The translations under genes were made by a program, and so were the position numbers. From the NCBI GenBank assembly GCA_033557465.1, contig CM066033.1, forward strand, positions 903,366,808 through 903,430,807: a stretch of DNA of 64,000 bases. Reading direction: 5' to 3'. Under the pieces are notes generated by a model that worked only from the letters and a program-made list of their open reading frames with translations, did no database searches and was not told the DNA's origin. The stretch's first letter is position 1. Every line of letters begins with the position of its first letter. The DNA comes from Ichthyophis bannanicus. Its lineage: Eukaryota > Chordata > Amphibia > Gymnophiona > Ichthyophiidae. Of this stretch, positions 20,828-30,063 are shown piece by piece.

Positions 20828-21823
20828 AAAAGCATATTCCCGATTGGAAATACTATGGACCAAAGCAGGGAATTGGCAACTCCTTAAGCTTTCACGTAAG
20901 AGAAGGCCTATGTCCTTTATATTAAAAAGGAGAACCTTTCTAGTCATGGGAGACATGACTGAAAAAGCCTTTTCCAACCATCTAGGATAGCTGTTGGAGA
21001 AAAAAAACCCATGCTCTCTAGCAAGGGCCCATAGTAGAGAGCTTCTCTGTAGAATTGCAGAGAGCATGATGCAGGAGAATGAGGAGATAGGTACTGGCTC
21101 TTCAGCAGCCAGTTCTATGTCAACTATGCTGCCAAACCCAGGGGAATGGAGATGGCAGAAAGAGAAGACAATCCAACAAGCTTGTAGTGAAAAAATTTCC
21201 AAGACAGAATGTTAGTGGAGGACAAATCTGGTTGCTGGTGGACAAGAACCAGTGGTCCAAACATTAAGGCTCCTGCTTTGGCAGCTGCTTGCTAGACAGC
21301 AGAAAGAATGTTACTGTTTAAAAACAGAAAGAACAGACAGAACAAGAGTAGAAAACTCTGGACATGTCTGATGAACTGCTTCAAAGCAAGATTGAAAAAG
21401 AGGAGTCAACTCAGAGAAGAGAACTCCGCACTGGAAAAGTAACAAAACTAGAGAGGCTGAAGAAAAAGCCCTCCAGTGAAGCAATACCGCTCTTACAAAG
21501 GAAAAACCTGGTAAGAGGGTAAAGAAAATGGAGCTGAAGAAGACTTACAAAGTAGTAAGTCTATAGAAAGGAAAAAAAAGACATGCTGGCACAGGAAACT
21601 ATTGTTTGATAGAGGTTAGACCTCTTTCCCTAGCAGGAAGAAGAGAACACTGTGACCTAGAAGCATGAACATCCTGACAGCTCATAGAACACAGAAAGAA
21701 TGGATGTCTTTTGGGAAGAGATCCATGTTTAGGATTTAGAATGACAGCAGTGGACTGCCTCTATTGAGAAGAAGCAACTGCAGATTCTAACCCCAAGAGT
21801 CACAAGCATCTGATGGAGATTGA
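20828..21823 (-). mobile_element. D2 interior segment right of D5
   Basis: Non-coding interior of D2, homologous to 2240-3275 of D1 (shared gggaattggcaactcctta, ctatgctgccaaacccagg). There are small indels between copies, for example missing bases near 21200 relative to 2620-2660. No coding region is recognised. Confidence 0.8.
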
Positions 21824-24066
21824 TCAGAAACCCTGTGGTTGCTGGGTTTGCTGAGCCTGGTGAGAGGTTGAATTCTGCAGACCAGGACGATGCTTCCCCT
21901 GTTTGGGAACATCTGTATGATGGGCAGATGATGCATAAAACCTCCTTCTCCTACGGGAAGAAAGTTTGGCAGGACATTTCCTACCTACTGGGACAGAAGA
22001 AGGTGCAAAACAGCCCCTAGGAACAGGTAAGTAAGTGGACAACTGAGTAACCTGACGTAAAGACTCCTTGTTGAAAAGATTGTCTCCAGTGCAAGGAGTA
22101 TGTCCCAGTCTTTGCTGTGCCCATTTGTTCAAGTCTGAAGCTTGGAGCCAGGCTCTACGTCGTGCCCCTACAGTTATAGCAGAAGTCCTGCTAACAGACT
22201 CAAAAGAGTCTAGGGAAGCACGAGTAAGAAACCAAGAGATATTCTGAAGATGCTTGAGCAGTGAAGAATAGCCTGCACTCTTGGACTCTGGAAGGGAAGG
22301 AGTCAAAGATGTAATTGCTTTGTGACCTCCTCAAGAGATAGACTCATATAAAAAATATATGAGAGAATTCTTGCAGAAAGCTTAGATGCATGGAAGGTTT
22401 GACGTCCAAAGGCATCTAGTGTCTTAGACTCACAACCTGGCGGATAAGAAGAGTGCTTTTTCTTACTCTTTACCCACCTCAATGCTGATTCCACTACTAT
22501 GGAATGATGAGGAAGTTGAGTCTTTTGAAACCCTGGAGAGGGGGGCACCTGATATAAGAGATCAGTTGCTCTGGGAGGTGGGGGTACCCCTTAAAGGTGT
22601 TTCCCACATTCCTAGAAGGAGATCCTGCAAGGAATGATGCAAAGGAAGCATTATGTTCTCCTTTGCTTTGGTAGAAACAGAGCCTTGTGCAGGATCATGT
22701 CCTGGGATAGGAATGGCAAGAGATCTTGCTATATCCAGGAGGAAACTCTGAAAAGAGGGATCCCCAACAGGAATCTCCCTTGGACAGGTTATATCTGAAG
22801 AACTAGCCTGAGCACCGACAGAGCTATCCAAATATATAGGAATAGAAGATCCTGCAGAGTGCAGTGTGGCATGCTTAAGGGATGGTCGCCGGTACTGGCT
22901 GTCAGGAGCAGCGACCGTCATTACCACATTGTCCATGCCAGGTATCGACTCCAAGCTTGGTATAGAAGGGAGCGATCCTGTTGAAAAAAGCATGGCAGGA
23001 GTTGGCCACGATGCTACTGTGGATACCGGTACCGATGCCAATACCGGTACCGATGTTGGAGTCGAGCCCGACAGAGACATCGGAGCAGTCATCGGTGACA
23101 GTTCAATCGGTACCGAGGTAACCGAAAACCTCCGGCCGCTATCCTCGGTACTGAGCCACCGGTATCGATCGGTGTCGGTACCAAAGCGTATTGGTACCCA
23201 GTCTTCCAGACTAGAGATCGATTCCAAACTCGGCATCGAGGGCAGAGAGCCTGATAAGCGAAGCATGGAAGGCACCGACCGTAAGGGTAATGAGGACATC
23301 GGTACCGTGTCTGATACCGGTGGATGAAAGTCAACCAGTGGCAACTCAATCGGCCTCGGGGGAACTGAGAGTTGCGGATCCGAATCATCGGAACCGAGCC
23401 TTCGGTACCGCCGAGAGTCGGTACCCAGTCCTCCAGACTGGAGATTGATTCCAGACTCGGCATCGAAGGAAGCGAGGCTATCGATGCACGTCTGGAGGGT
23501 ACCGACGTCGGTGGTAGTATTGGTGCTGGTACCGATAATGGAAAGTCAGTCTGGAGAGTATGGTCCCGAAGGCACCGAGGATGCCAGATGACCATCCCTG
23601 GTGTTTCATCCAACACCAGTGCCGATGCCGGGGTATCGGTACCGCTCGAAGCGGATGCCACCACCGGACACGGCTCAGGTATGTTCTGTGAGGGGTGAAC
23701 CCCAGGAACAACCTGAAACCCCTGAAAGGCTTTGGAGACCGAAGACTCCCGCCGGGGTTTTGAAACCAGTGGGCCCTCGAGGGCAAGGTCGGAGCCGTCT
23801 ACATGCTGTGCATGAGACCTACCACTCGAGGGCTGGCTAGTCTTAACAGACTGTTTGTGGGTTACCTGATCCTGTGTAGAAGAAGGGGACGGTGCCCCGA
23901 AGTTGGAGGGAAACCGTGTATCGAGGGAACCTCGATGTTGAAGACTTCTTCTCACCAAACTGTTGTCAGGACCCAAGCAGGTTAGACAACGACTTCGAGG
24001 GTCTAAAAATAAAGTTGTACCGCCACAGTTTGAACATTTCTTGGAGAAAGTGGCTGGCAGTTCCAT
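21824..24066 (-). pseudogene. DIRS gag-like ORF1 of D2
   Basis: It starts at the ATG at 24066 with the CSNCGG...CLTCLGPDN zinc-finger-like module, continues through the same repeated SMPSLES.SSLEDWVP blocks as D1 (23460-22900), and ends with WETPL, GFQKTQLPHHS, VVESAL, LDAFGRQ and ITVGARRRAWLQAS-type sequence (22620-21824). Frames change near 23344-23089, 22562-22548 and 22306, so it is inactive. It is highly similar to D1 throughout. Confidence 0.78.
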
Positions 24067-24521
24067 GAAGGAAAAAGAAGAGGCCTAAAAGGCCTAAGAA
24101 ACCGTGGGACACTATGAAGAAAAAATATCCCTTGAAAAAGGAAGATTTTACAAGAAAAGAAAAAACACCGGCGGTACTGGTGGTGTCGGGAAAGACAGCC
24201 GCGACCACAAGAAAACTAAAGAAATAAAACAAGAATTTTCTGCGGTGACAGGAGGACGTCCTGCCGGCTCCGCGGAAAACGAAAACTGAGGAGAGGCAGT
24301 TGGGAAAGGCAGGAAGGCAGCACGCAGGCGTGGTGGGATGCTTCCAAAAGCTCTTTGATTGGATGCTGGGAAGCGTTCCCGCGCAGACTCAGACGGTACC
24401 GACGTACCCATATGTGAAGACTCATTCCTGCTTGTTCCTGGAGATTAGGAGATCAGCCATCTGCTGAATCAGAGAAAGTAGAGGAGACTCCTAGCTGTGC
24501 CAGGACTTATGCCAGTGATGA

Positions 24522-24800
24522 TATGTTGGAAAAACCAATCGGAAGATGAAGCGGCGGCTCCAGGAACATAAATCTCGTATCACAAATGTGTTGTCAGCTC
24601 CTGTGGTAGCACATTGTCAAGCAGCTAATCATCAATTTACTGATTTACAATGGAGAATTTTAGATCATGCCCCTTTAATGTCTCGAGGAGGTGATAGGGA
24701 CTCTTTGTTAAGTTATCGTGAACAATTTTGGATCTACACATTGAACACTATAACACCTATTGGCTTAAATCAATCATTAGATTGGTGGAGTATTTTATGA
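24522..24800 (+). pseudogene. Penelope GIY-YIG endonuclease, C-terminal fragment
   Basis: From 24522 the frame reads YVGKTNRKMKRRLQEHK, the YIG half of the GIY-YIG nuclease fold with its following Arg. Then come HCQAANH, DLQWRILDH, RGGDRDSLLSYREQFWIYTLNT, PIGLNQSLDW and a stop at 24798-24800. These are the conserved C-terminal features of Penelope-like proteins, in which the nuclease nicks target DNA. The N-terminal RT is missing, so this is a fragment, although the remaining frame is open. Confidence 0.85.
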
Positions 24801-24911
24801 AGCCTAACACTACAACTCCCGTGAGCCTTTATGTTATTATCAACTGATCAGGCGATTACTTCTGAGGGACTTTAAATAGGATTGGTATCCGGAAGTGCAG
24901 TGAGCGACATG

Positions 24912-24965
24912 GTTTGAGGAAGGGCCAGGAATGCCTTTGGCCAGAAACACAACGTTGGGTTACTG
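24912..24965 (+). ncRNA. Possible degenerate hammerhead ribozyme of Penelope type
   Basis: ttgagga, then a GGCC-paired stem (agggcc...ggcca), then gaaacacaacgtt. This resembles the hammerhead core CTGANGA - stem II - GAAA, with the first core C replaced by T. Its place just after the endonuclease matches Penelope elements known to carry small hammerhead variants. Cleavage is doubtful. Confidence 0.35.
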
Positions 24966-25399
24966 GACTGAGATGGGGTTATCTCGGTGATGTTGCCACA
25001 ATTTGGATCGAAACAAAAGCTGAGCTGAAATTGTGGCGTTTTTCATACCGCCTTGTAGCTTGGTGCTTGAAGATTGCACACGAGTGTTTAAAGTTCGGAT
25101 GTTATGAGGACTGGACCCGCATACTTTGATTCAGCTAAGTGATCTCTCTCTCAGTAATTAATATTTATAATTTGGTGTTAAGAGAAAATTCTCTCAGGGC
25201 CTTTTGTGGTATTTCCATTTAAAAAGATATAATTTTTGTCGGAACGTTCACCGTGAAGAAACAATTCCTCTCGAGGTGTAATGTTCCTTTTTTATGTTTG
25301 TCTTGTTTCCCTCTTTGATTGGATATATGTGTTGGAGATAGTTAAGGGTTTTTATTAGTATATAGTGATATCATCACGGCAAAGGCTTGACTGTTTCCC

Positions 25400-25475
25400 T
25401 TCTTTGTCTCAACATCTGCTGGCAGGGGTGTATAACCCATTTGTCTGGACTGGTCTAGCAGGACGACCTGAAGTG
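25400..25475 (+). repeat. DIRS terminal-repeat fragment (third family)
   Basis: catctgctggcaggggtgtataaccca followed by tctggactggtctagcagg resembles the terminal region of the plus-strand DIRS relic at 39350-39720 (catctgctggtagaggagcataaaccca; tctggactggtctggaggg). Only a fragment remains. Confidence 0.45.
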
Positions 25476-25499
25476 TGGTGTGATGGTTTCTACTTCAAC

Positions 25500-25735
25500 A
25501 ATGTGCAGGTGTCTAGAATTTGGACTGACTGGACGCAAAGCGAAGAGAAAGCCACTTCTAACAGAAGCCAAAAAGAAGTGCAGAGTGGAGTTGTCAAGGA
25601 AGTATTCAAAATGGACCTATTAGATGTGGGGGGGAAAAAGTGCTTTTCAGTGATGAAAGTACTTTCTGCATGTCTGGGATGTTCACGGTTTCTTGCGAGG
25701 GGCACAGTCCTTCCGTCCACCAGAGTGACCTTCGA
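25500..25735 (+). pseudogene. Tc1-like transposase fragment
   Basis: The plus strand reads LTGRKAKRKPLLTEAKKKCR, then VELSRKYSKW and, in another frame, VLFSDESTFCMSG. This is the linker and DDE-domain start of Tc1/mariner transposases, in which the second catalytic Asp lies in the SDES box. A stop after SKWTY and frame changes show decay. No terminal inverted repeats were found on either side. Confidence 0.7.
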
Positions 25736-25740
25736 TTCCT

Positions 25741-25985
25741 CCATGGGACCATACCCTGGTGCTGCAGGCCCACATGCGGGCTCCTTTTGAGCCTCTCAAG
25801 CATTGCACCATTAAGGATCTGTCTCTCAAGGTGGTGTGACAATCACATCAGCTCACCGCATTTCTGAGCTGCAGGTGCTGTCGTGCCACAACCCTTTCTT
25901 GACATTTTCACCCAAGGGCATTAACGCTGTGGCCAGTTGCTTCCTTCTTACTGAAGGTTCTTTCCAGTTTCAGAGTTAGCCGGGG
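25741..25985 (+). pseudogene. DIRS tyrosine recombinase fragment
   Basis: LVLQAHMRAPFEPLKHCTIKDLSLKVV is followed by HRISELQVLSCHNPFLTFSPKG, the block that carries the first catalytic Arg of the DIRS recombinase (compare SARRVSELQAL in B). The later HxxR and Tyr boxes are missing. A stop interrupts the frame after LKVV. Confidence 0.65.
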
Positions 25986-26410
25986 GATGAGGTAACTGGA
26001 GAGGCAGTATCAGGGTCTTCACCTTCACCAGAGTCACCATCATCCCAGAAGGAAGGCAAAAAGGGGCCCTATCTTGGTCTGAACCAGAAGAGCGAGGGTG
26101 CTTGGGAGCACTGCCTGCTGTAGATGTTGCACTGTGCTGGGGTCCCTTGCCCCCCTTTCCATAGGTTCCAAGCATGCTGAAAGAGCAACAAGAATTCATG
26201 TGCTGCAGGATCCACTACAGAGTGCTGTGGGAGAAGGAGGGGGGTGGGGGAGCCCCATACCCCACAGCCACAGACTGCGAAGAAGACCCCAAGGCTGGGG
26301 ATGGCCGAGGAGATGCTAGGGGCACGGAAGAGGGGTTCCCTGAATATGCCACCCCACCAGAGGGCAAGACATCTGCAGGAGGGGCCACTGCAGCTGAAGA
26401 TATTTCCCAG
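25986..26410. other. Unassigned GC-rich interval
   Basis: Nothing is recognised. The reading frames overlap on both strands and none shows a known domain. It may be an old repeat. Confidence 0.4.
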
Positions 26411-26412
26411 GG

Positions 26413-27060
26413 TCAGCAGCACACTCTTCCTACCCTGTCCTTCCTGAATAAAGTATAGCCTGGTATAATTACATCCCAGTTATGAATGTCTGTGAACCAT
26501 GTCTCTGTAACCGCCACGAAATCAAAGTCAGCTTCTTCCATTAAAGCCTCAACATCTGGAATCTCATTTCCTATGCTACGGGCATTTATGCACACTGCTT
26601 TCCAGATGTCCCTTTTACCCATTTGTACAGAGATAATTAATGTTTCACTTACCTGAGGGCTTTCTTCATCCTTCCTCAACAAATCTAGCTTAAAGCCCTC
26701 TTCAGTAGATTAGCCAGTCTGCTGAGGAAGACACTTTGATCCATCTTGGATCGCTGGACATAATCTCTGCTCTGCAGCCCCTGGAAAATCATCCCATGGT
26801 CCAGGCAACCAAAACACTCTCTGACACCATCCAAGTAACCACAAATTCATCTCCAGGATGCAAACTTCTCTGCCTTGGCCTTTATTCTCAGCAGGGAGGA
26901 TTGAAGAAAACACCACCTGTGTACCTATCTGTTTCACTCTTTGTCCCAGAGCCATGAAGTCACTTTTGATACACTCAGAGGGATATCTAGCAGTATCATT
27001 TGTGCCATGGATGAGCAACATTGGGTAATAGTCAGTAGGCTTACTACTACTACTGATCAT
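26413..27060 (-). pseudogene. CR1 LINE relic: end of ORF1 and start of ORF2 endonuclease
   Basis: On the minus strand, 27060-26960 reads PTDYYPMLLIHGTNDTARYP, the GTND block of the CR1 ORF1 esterase domain, then SDFMALGQRVKQIGTQVVFSSILP and a frameshifted C-terminus to about 26710. From 26610 to 26440, ICINARSIGNEIPDVEALM and VAVTETWFTD and VIIPGYTLFRKDR are the N-terminal endonuclease motifs of ORF2. The element is cut on both sides. Confidence 0.8.
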
Positions 27061-27400
27061 TTGTATAGCACTACAAAGTGTATGCAGCGCTGTACAGACA
27101 CATGTAAGAGACGGTCCTTGCTCATCAGAGCTTACAGTCTAGTCAAGACAGACAACATAACAGCTGAGGACAAGGATATATCTATTGGAATGGTAAGTAA
27201 AACACATAAGAGACTAAGCGGATCAGGATTCAAAAGCGGCCTTGAAGAGGTGAGTTTTCAGCCTAGATTTGAAAAGGGCCATAGAGGAAGCCTGATGCAC
27301 AGACTCAGGTAGTTTGTTCCAGGAATAAGGAGCAGCAAGTAGAAGGATTAAAGTCTGGAGTTGGCAGTAGGAGAAAAGGGCACAGATAGAAGGGATCTAC
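27040..27400 (-). mobile_element. L2-type LINE 3' end
   Basis: The minus strand encodes a short LKTHLFKAAFES-like C-terminus (from cctgag...gctgaaaactcacctcttcaaggccgctttt, 27310-27230), then a UTR with gactgtaagctc and cgctgcata..ctttgtagtgctataca, ending in agtagtagtaag. These are typical L2 3' sequences. It adjoins the left end of D3 at 27405. Confidence 0.75.
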
Positions 27401-27453
27401 CAGAAAGCGTAGTTACTCACCTGTAACAGGTGATCTCCGGGAACAGCAGGAAT

Positions 27454-28384
27454 TTACATAGAAACATGATGACAGAAAAAGACCACAAGGCCCATCTAGT
27501 CTGTCCTTCCATAACAACTACAACAGTCCACTTTTTACCTTTAGAGATCCTCCGTGTTGGTCCCATGCTTTTTTGAATTCAGTTACTGTCCTCATCTCTA
27601 CCACCTCCACTGGGAGACTATTCCACGGATCCACTACTCTTTCCGTAAAGAAATATTTCCGCATATCACTCCTGAATCTATCTCCCTTCACCCTCATCCC
27701 ATGTCCCCTCGTAGCAGAACTTGCTTTCAATTGAAAGAGGCTCTCTCCCTGAACATTTATGCCACGGAGGTATTTAAACATCTCAATCATATCACCTCTA
27801 TCCCGCCTTTCCTCTAAGGTGTACATATTAAGATCCTTAAGTCTGTCCTCATATGCTTTATAATGAAGCCCATTAATCATTTTAGTAGCAACCCTCTGCA
27901 CCGACTCCATCCTGTTCACATCCTTTTGAAGGTGCGGTCTCCAGAATTGCACACCATACTCCAAATGAGGTCGCACCAAAGACTTATACAGAGGCATTAT
28001 CACCTCCTTTTTTCTGCTAGCCATTCCTCTCCGTATGCACCCAAGCATCCTTCTAGCTTTTGCCGTCGCCTTTTCTACCTGTTTAGCTACTTTAAGATCA
28101 TCAGACACAACCACGCCTAGGTCCCGCTCTTCTTTAGTGGACAAAAGTACTTCACCTCCTATACTGTATTGCTCCCTTGGATTGCTGCAGCCCAAATGCA
28201 TGACCTTACATTTTTTAACATTAAATCCCAGCTGCCAAATTCTAGACCATTCTTCAAGCTTAGCTAGATCCCTCCTCATGTTATCTACACCTTCCTGGGT
28301 GTCTACTCTATTGCAGATTTTGGTATCATTCGCAAAGAGGCAAACCTTACCCGACAGCCCTTCCGCTATATCACTAATAGTCTT
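27454..28384 (-). mobile_element. CR1 LINE 3' fragment within the D3 terminal repeat
   Basis: A minus-strand CR1 copy covering the last part of ORF2 and a short UTR (complement of catagaaacatgatgacag at 27454). In related DIRS copies the sequence ggaattta-gtcttcacat is continuous, which places the insertion exactly. No clear target duplication is present, as is common for CR1. Confidence 0.85.
27518..28384 (-). pseudogene. CR1 ORF2 C-terminal part
   Basis: An open minus-strand frame of about 290 codons reads KVCLFANDTKICNRVD, NVKKCKVMHLGCSNP, EERDLGVVVSDDLK, EVIMPLYKSLVRPHLEYGVQ, RVATKMINGLH, ERRDRGDMIEMFKYL and KYFFTERVVDPWNSLP. This is the end of CR1 reverse transcriptase from the FADD box on, with catalytic FADD changed to FAND. 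It is 5' truncated at the first half of RT. The open frame is longer only because it reads through the D3 terminal repeat upstream. Confidence 0.85.
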
Positions 28385-28611
28385 CACATATGGGTATTGT
28401 CGGCACCGACGGAGCCTGCGTGGGAACGCTCCCCAGCGTCCAATAGGAACGCATTTGGGAGCATCCCTCAGCACATGCGCACTGCCTTCCCGCCTTTCCA
28501 ACTGTCCCTCTTCAGTTAAGTTTGTAGCTGAGTGAAAGGATAGAGGGAGAGAGGAAAGAGACAGAGAGATAGAGAGACAACTCCTAGGGGAGGTGAGTGG
28601 GTTGTGAAGAC

Positions 28612-28705
28612 TAAATTCCTGCTGTTCCCGGAGATCACCTGTTACAGGTGAGTAACTATGCTATCTCCAGGAACAAGCAGGAATGTAGTCTTCACATATC
28701 GGGAC
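28612..28705. repeat. Internal complementary region of D3
   Basis: ggagatcacctgttacaggtgagtaactatgcta is the reverse complement of the left terminus at 27405-27440 with few differences. It is followed by tctccaggaacaagcaggaatgtagtcttcacat, which complements the right terminus near 37210-37246. Confidence 0.85.
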
Positions 28706-28819
28706 TCCCTAGCTATGCCGGGGAGATGGCCCCAGGAAGCTGCCACCTATAGTGAGGTGGGCCATGCTTCCTCCCATGGATCTCTGGCATCCTACCAGGG
28801 TTGGTGGGTAGGAGTTGAA

Positions 28820-29316
28820 TTAAGTCTGAAAGAGATGTTGAACAACCTGGCCAAAGAAGGCATCCCGACGGGAGGCTTTATCTAGGCAGTAGTGGGCTGT
28901 GAAGGTGTGCACCGAAGTCAAGGTGGCTGCTCGACAGATGTCATCGATAGACACAGAGTGTAGGTTAGCCATAGAGGCTGCCATGACTCTCAAATTATGT
29001 GCTGTGACATAGCCTTGAAGAGGAAGACCTTTACTCTCAAAAAGTAAAGGAGAGGAAATTGGCTGTCCATTTAGAGGCTTATAGGAAGCTGCAATTGCAC
29101 TAAGATGGACTCTTATTGAATTGGTCTTTAAACCAGAATTTGATAAATGAAGTAGGTACTCTAGTACTGATTCCAAAGGTATCACAAGGAGGTTTAAGCC
29201 CTTTTGAGAACACCATATAGTAAAACGTTTCCACTTAAAGGCGTAAGAACGTCTTGTGGAAGGTTTTCTAGAAGCCTGAAGGATATTCTTTACCTGTTGG
29301 GAAAGGTTAGGATCCT
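28820..29316 (-). pseudogene. DIRS tyrosine recombinase of D3, internal deletion
   Basis: The N-terminal part reads ASRKPSTRRSYAFKWKRF, YLLHLSNSGLKTNSIRVHLSAI and then jumps from LNGQPISSPLLF directly to LPLQGYVTAHNLR. This removes the block with the first catalytic Arg (SARRVSEL in B). The HxxR (HNLR) and catalytic Tyr (HYCLDKASRRDAFFG) boxes remain. The protein would be dead. The frame stays open across the deletion, so it is a clean in-frame loss. The CR1 insertion at 29317 separates it from the rest of D3. Confidence 0.8.
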
Positions 29317-29327
29317 GCAGATGGCAG

Positions 29328-30038
29328 ATGAAATTTAATGTGGACAAGTGCAAGGTTATGCACCTAGGGAAGAACAACCCAAACTATGGTTACACGATGC
29401 AAGGTTCCACATTAGGAACCACCACCCAGGAAAAAGATTTAGGCGTCATTGTGGATACCATGTTAAAACCCTCGGCCCAGTGTGCAGCGGCGGCCAAGAG
29501 AGCAAATAGAATGCTAGGTATGATAAGGAAAGGAATGGAAAATTAAACAAAAGATATTATAATGCCTCTATATCGTTCCATGGTGAGACCGCACCTTGAA
29601 TATTGTGTGCAATTCTGGTCACCGTATCTTAAAAAGGATATAGCGATTTTAGAAAAGGTTCAGAGAAGAGCCACCAAAATGGTAAAGGGGATGGAAGGAT
29701 ACTCCTATGAAGAAAGGCTAAAAAGGTTAGGGCTCTTTAACCTGGAAAAGAGACGGCTGAGGGGAGATATGATAGAAGTCTATAAATTAATGAACGGAAT
29801 GGAACGGGTAAACGTAAATCGATTGTTTACGTTATCAGAATATAGAAAGACTAGGGGACATGCAATGAAGCTACAGGGTAAACTATTTAAGACTAATAAA
29901 AGAAAATATTTTTTCACTCAACGTGTAATCAAACTCTGGAATTTGTTACCGGAGGATGTAGTAAAGGCTGTTAGTGTAGCTGGGTTTAAAAAAGGTTTGG
30001 ACAAGTTCCTGGAGGAAAGGTCCATAAACCATTATTAA
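29328..30038 (+). pseudogene. CR1 ORF2 C-terminus
   Basis: The sequence reads MKFNVDKCKVMHLGKNNPNYGYTMQG-type residues, DLGVIVDTMLKPSAQCAAA, then a stop at 29544 (KGMEN stop), then [65 protein letters not shown] and a natural stop after INHY at 30036-30038. This is the RT C-terminal region of CR1. The internal stop comes from one inserted T relative to the 61.5-kb copy. Confidence 0.85.
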
Positions 30039-30063
30039 GAAGTGACCGAAGATATCAATGCTT
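30014..30063. repeat. 50-bp target-site duplication of L2, left copy
   Basis: The 50 bases from ggaaaggtccataaaccatt to gctt are identical to 32942-32991. They belong to the CR1 3' end, where the sequence occurs once in the undisturbed copy at 61993-62042. Confidence 0.93.

Larger units (their letters stand above)
5937..24444 (-). mobile_element. DIRS derivative D2, same family as D1, interrupted by three or four insertions
   Basis: The pieces belonging to this element are 5937-5966, 8281-8695, 14703-14784 and 20828-24444. Joined in order, they follow the D1 interior and gag in the same orientation. Between them lie an L2 LINE (5976-8280), an L1 LINE (8696-14702) and the DIRS-bracketed element D5 (14785-20827). 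At 5936 the 5' end of D1 abuts the D2 interior, so D1 probably inserted into D2 and the rest of D2 lies left of the window. The right terminus ends at about 24444 in gttcctggaga. Gag is the only coding region. No enzyme domains are visible. Confidence 0.75.
24510..25360 (+). mobile_element. Penelope-like element, 3' relic
   Basis: The region begins within the GIY-YIG endonuclease domain and runs into a 3' non-coding part that includes a possible hammerhead ribozyme (24912-24965). The RT part of the element is absent. A target duplication was not found. The right limit is approximate. Confidence 0.75.

Noticed and set aside
26069..26458. Overlapping Pro/Gly-rich frames as a host gene
   Set aside because: Frames are open on both strands because of high GC. 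No domain and no splice pattern were seen.
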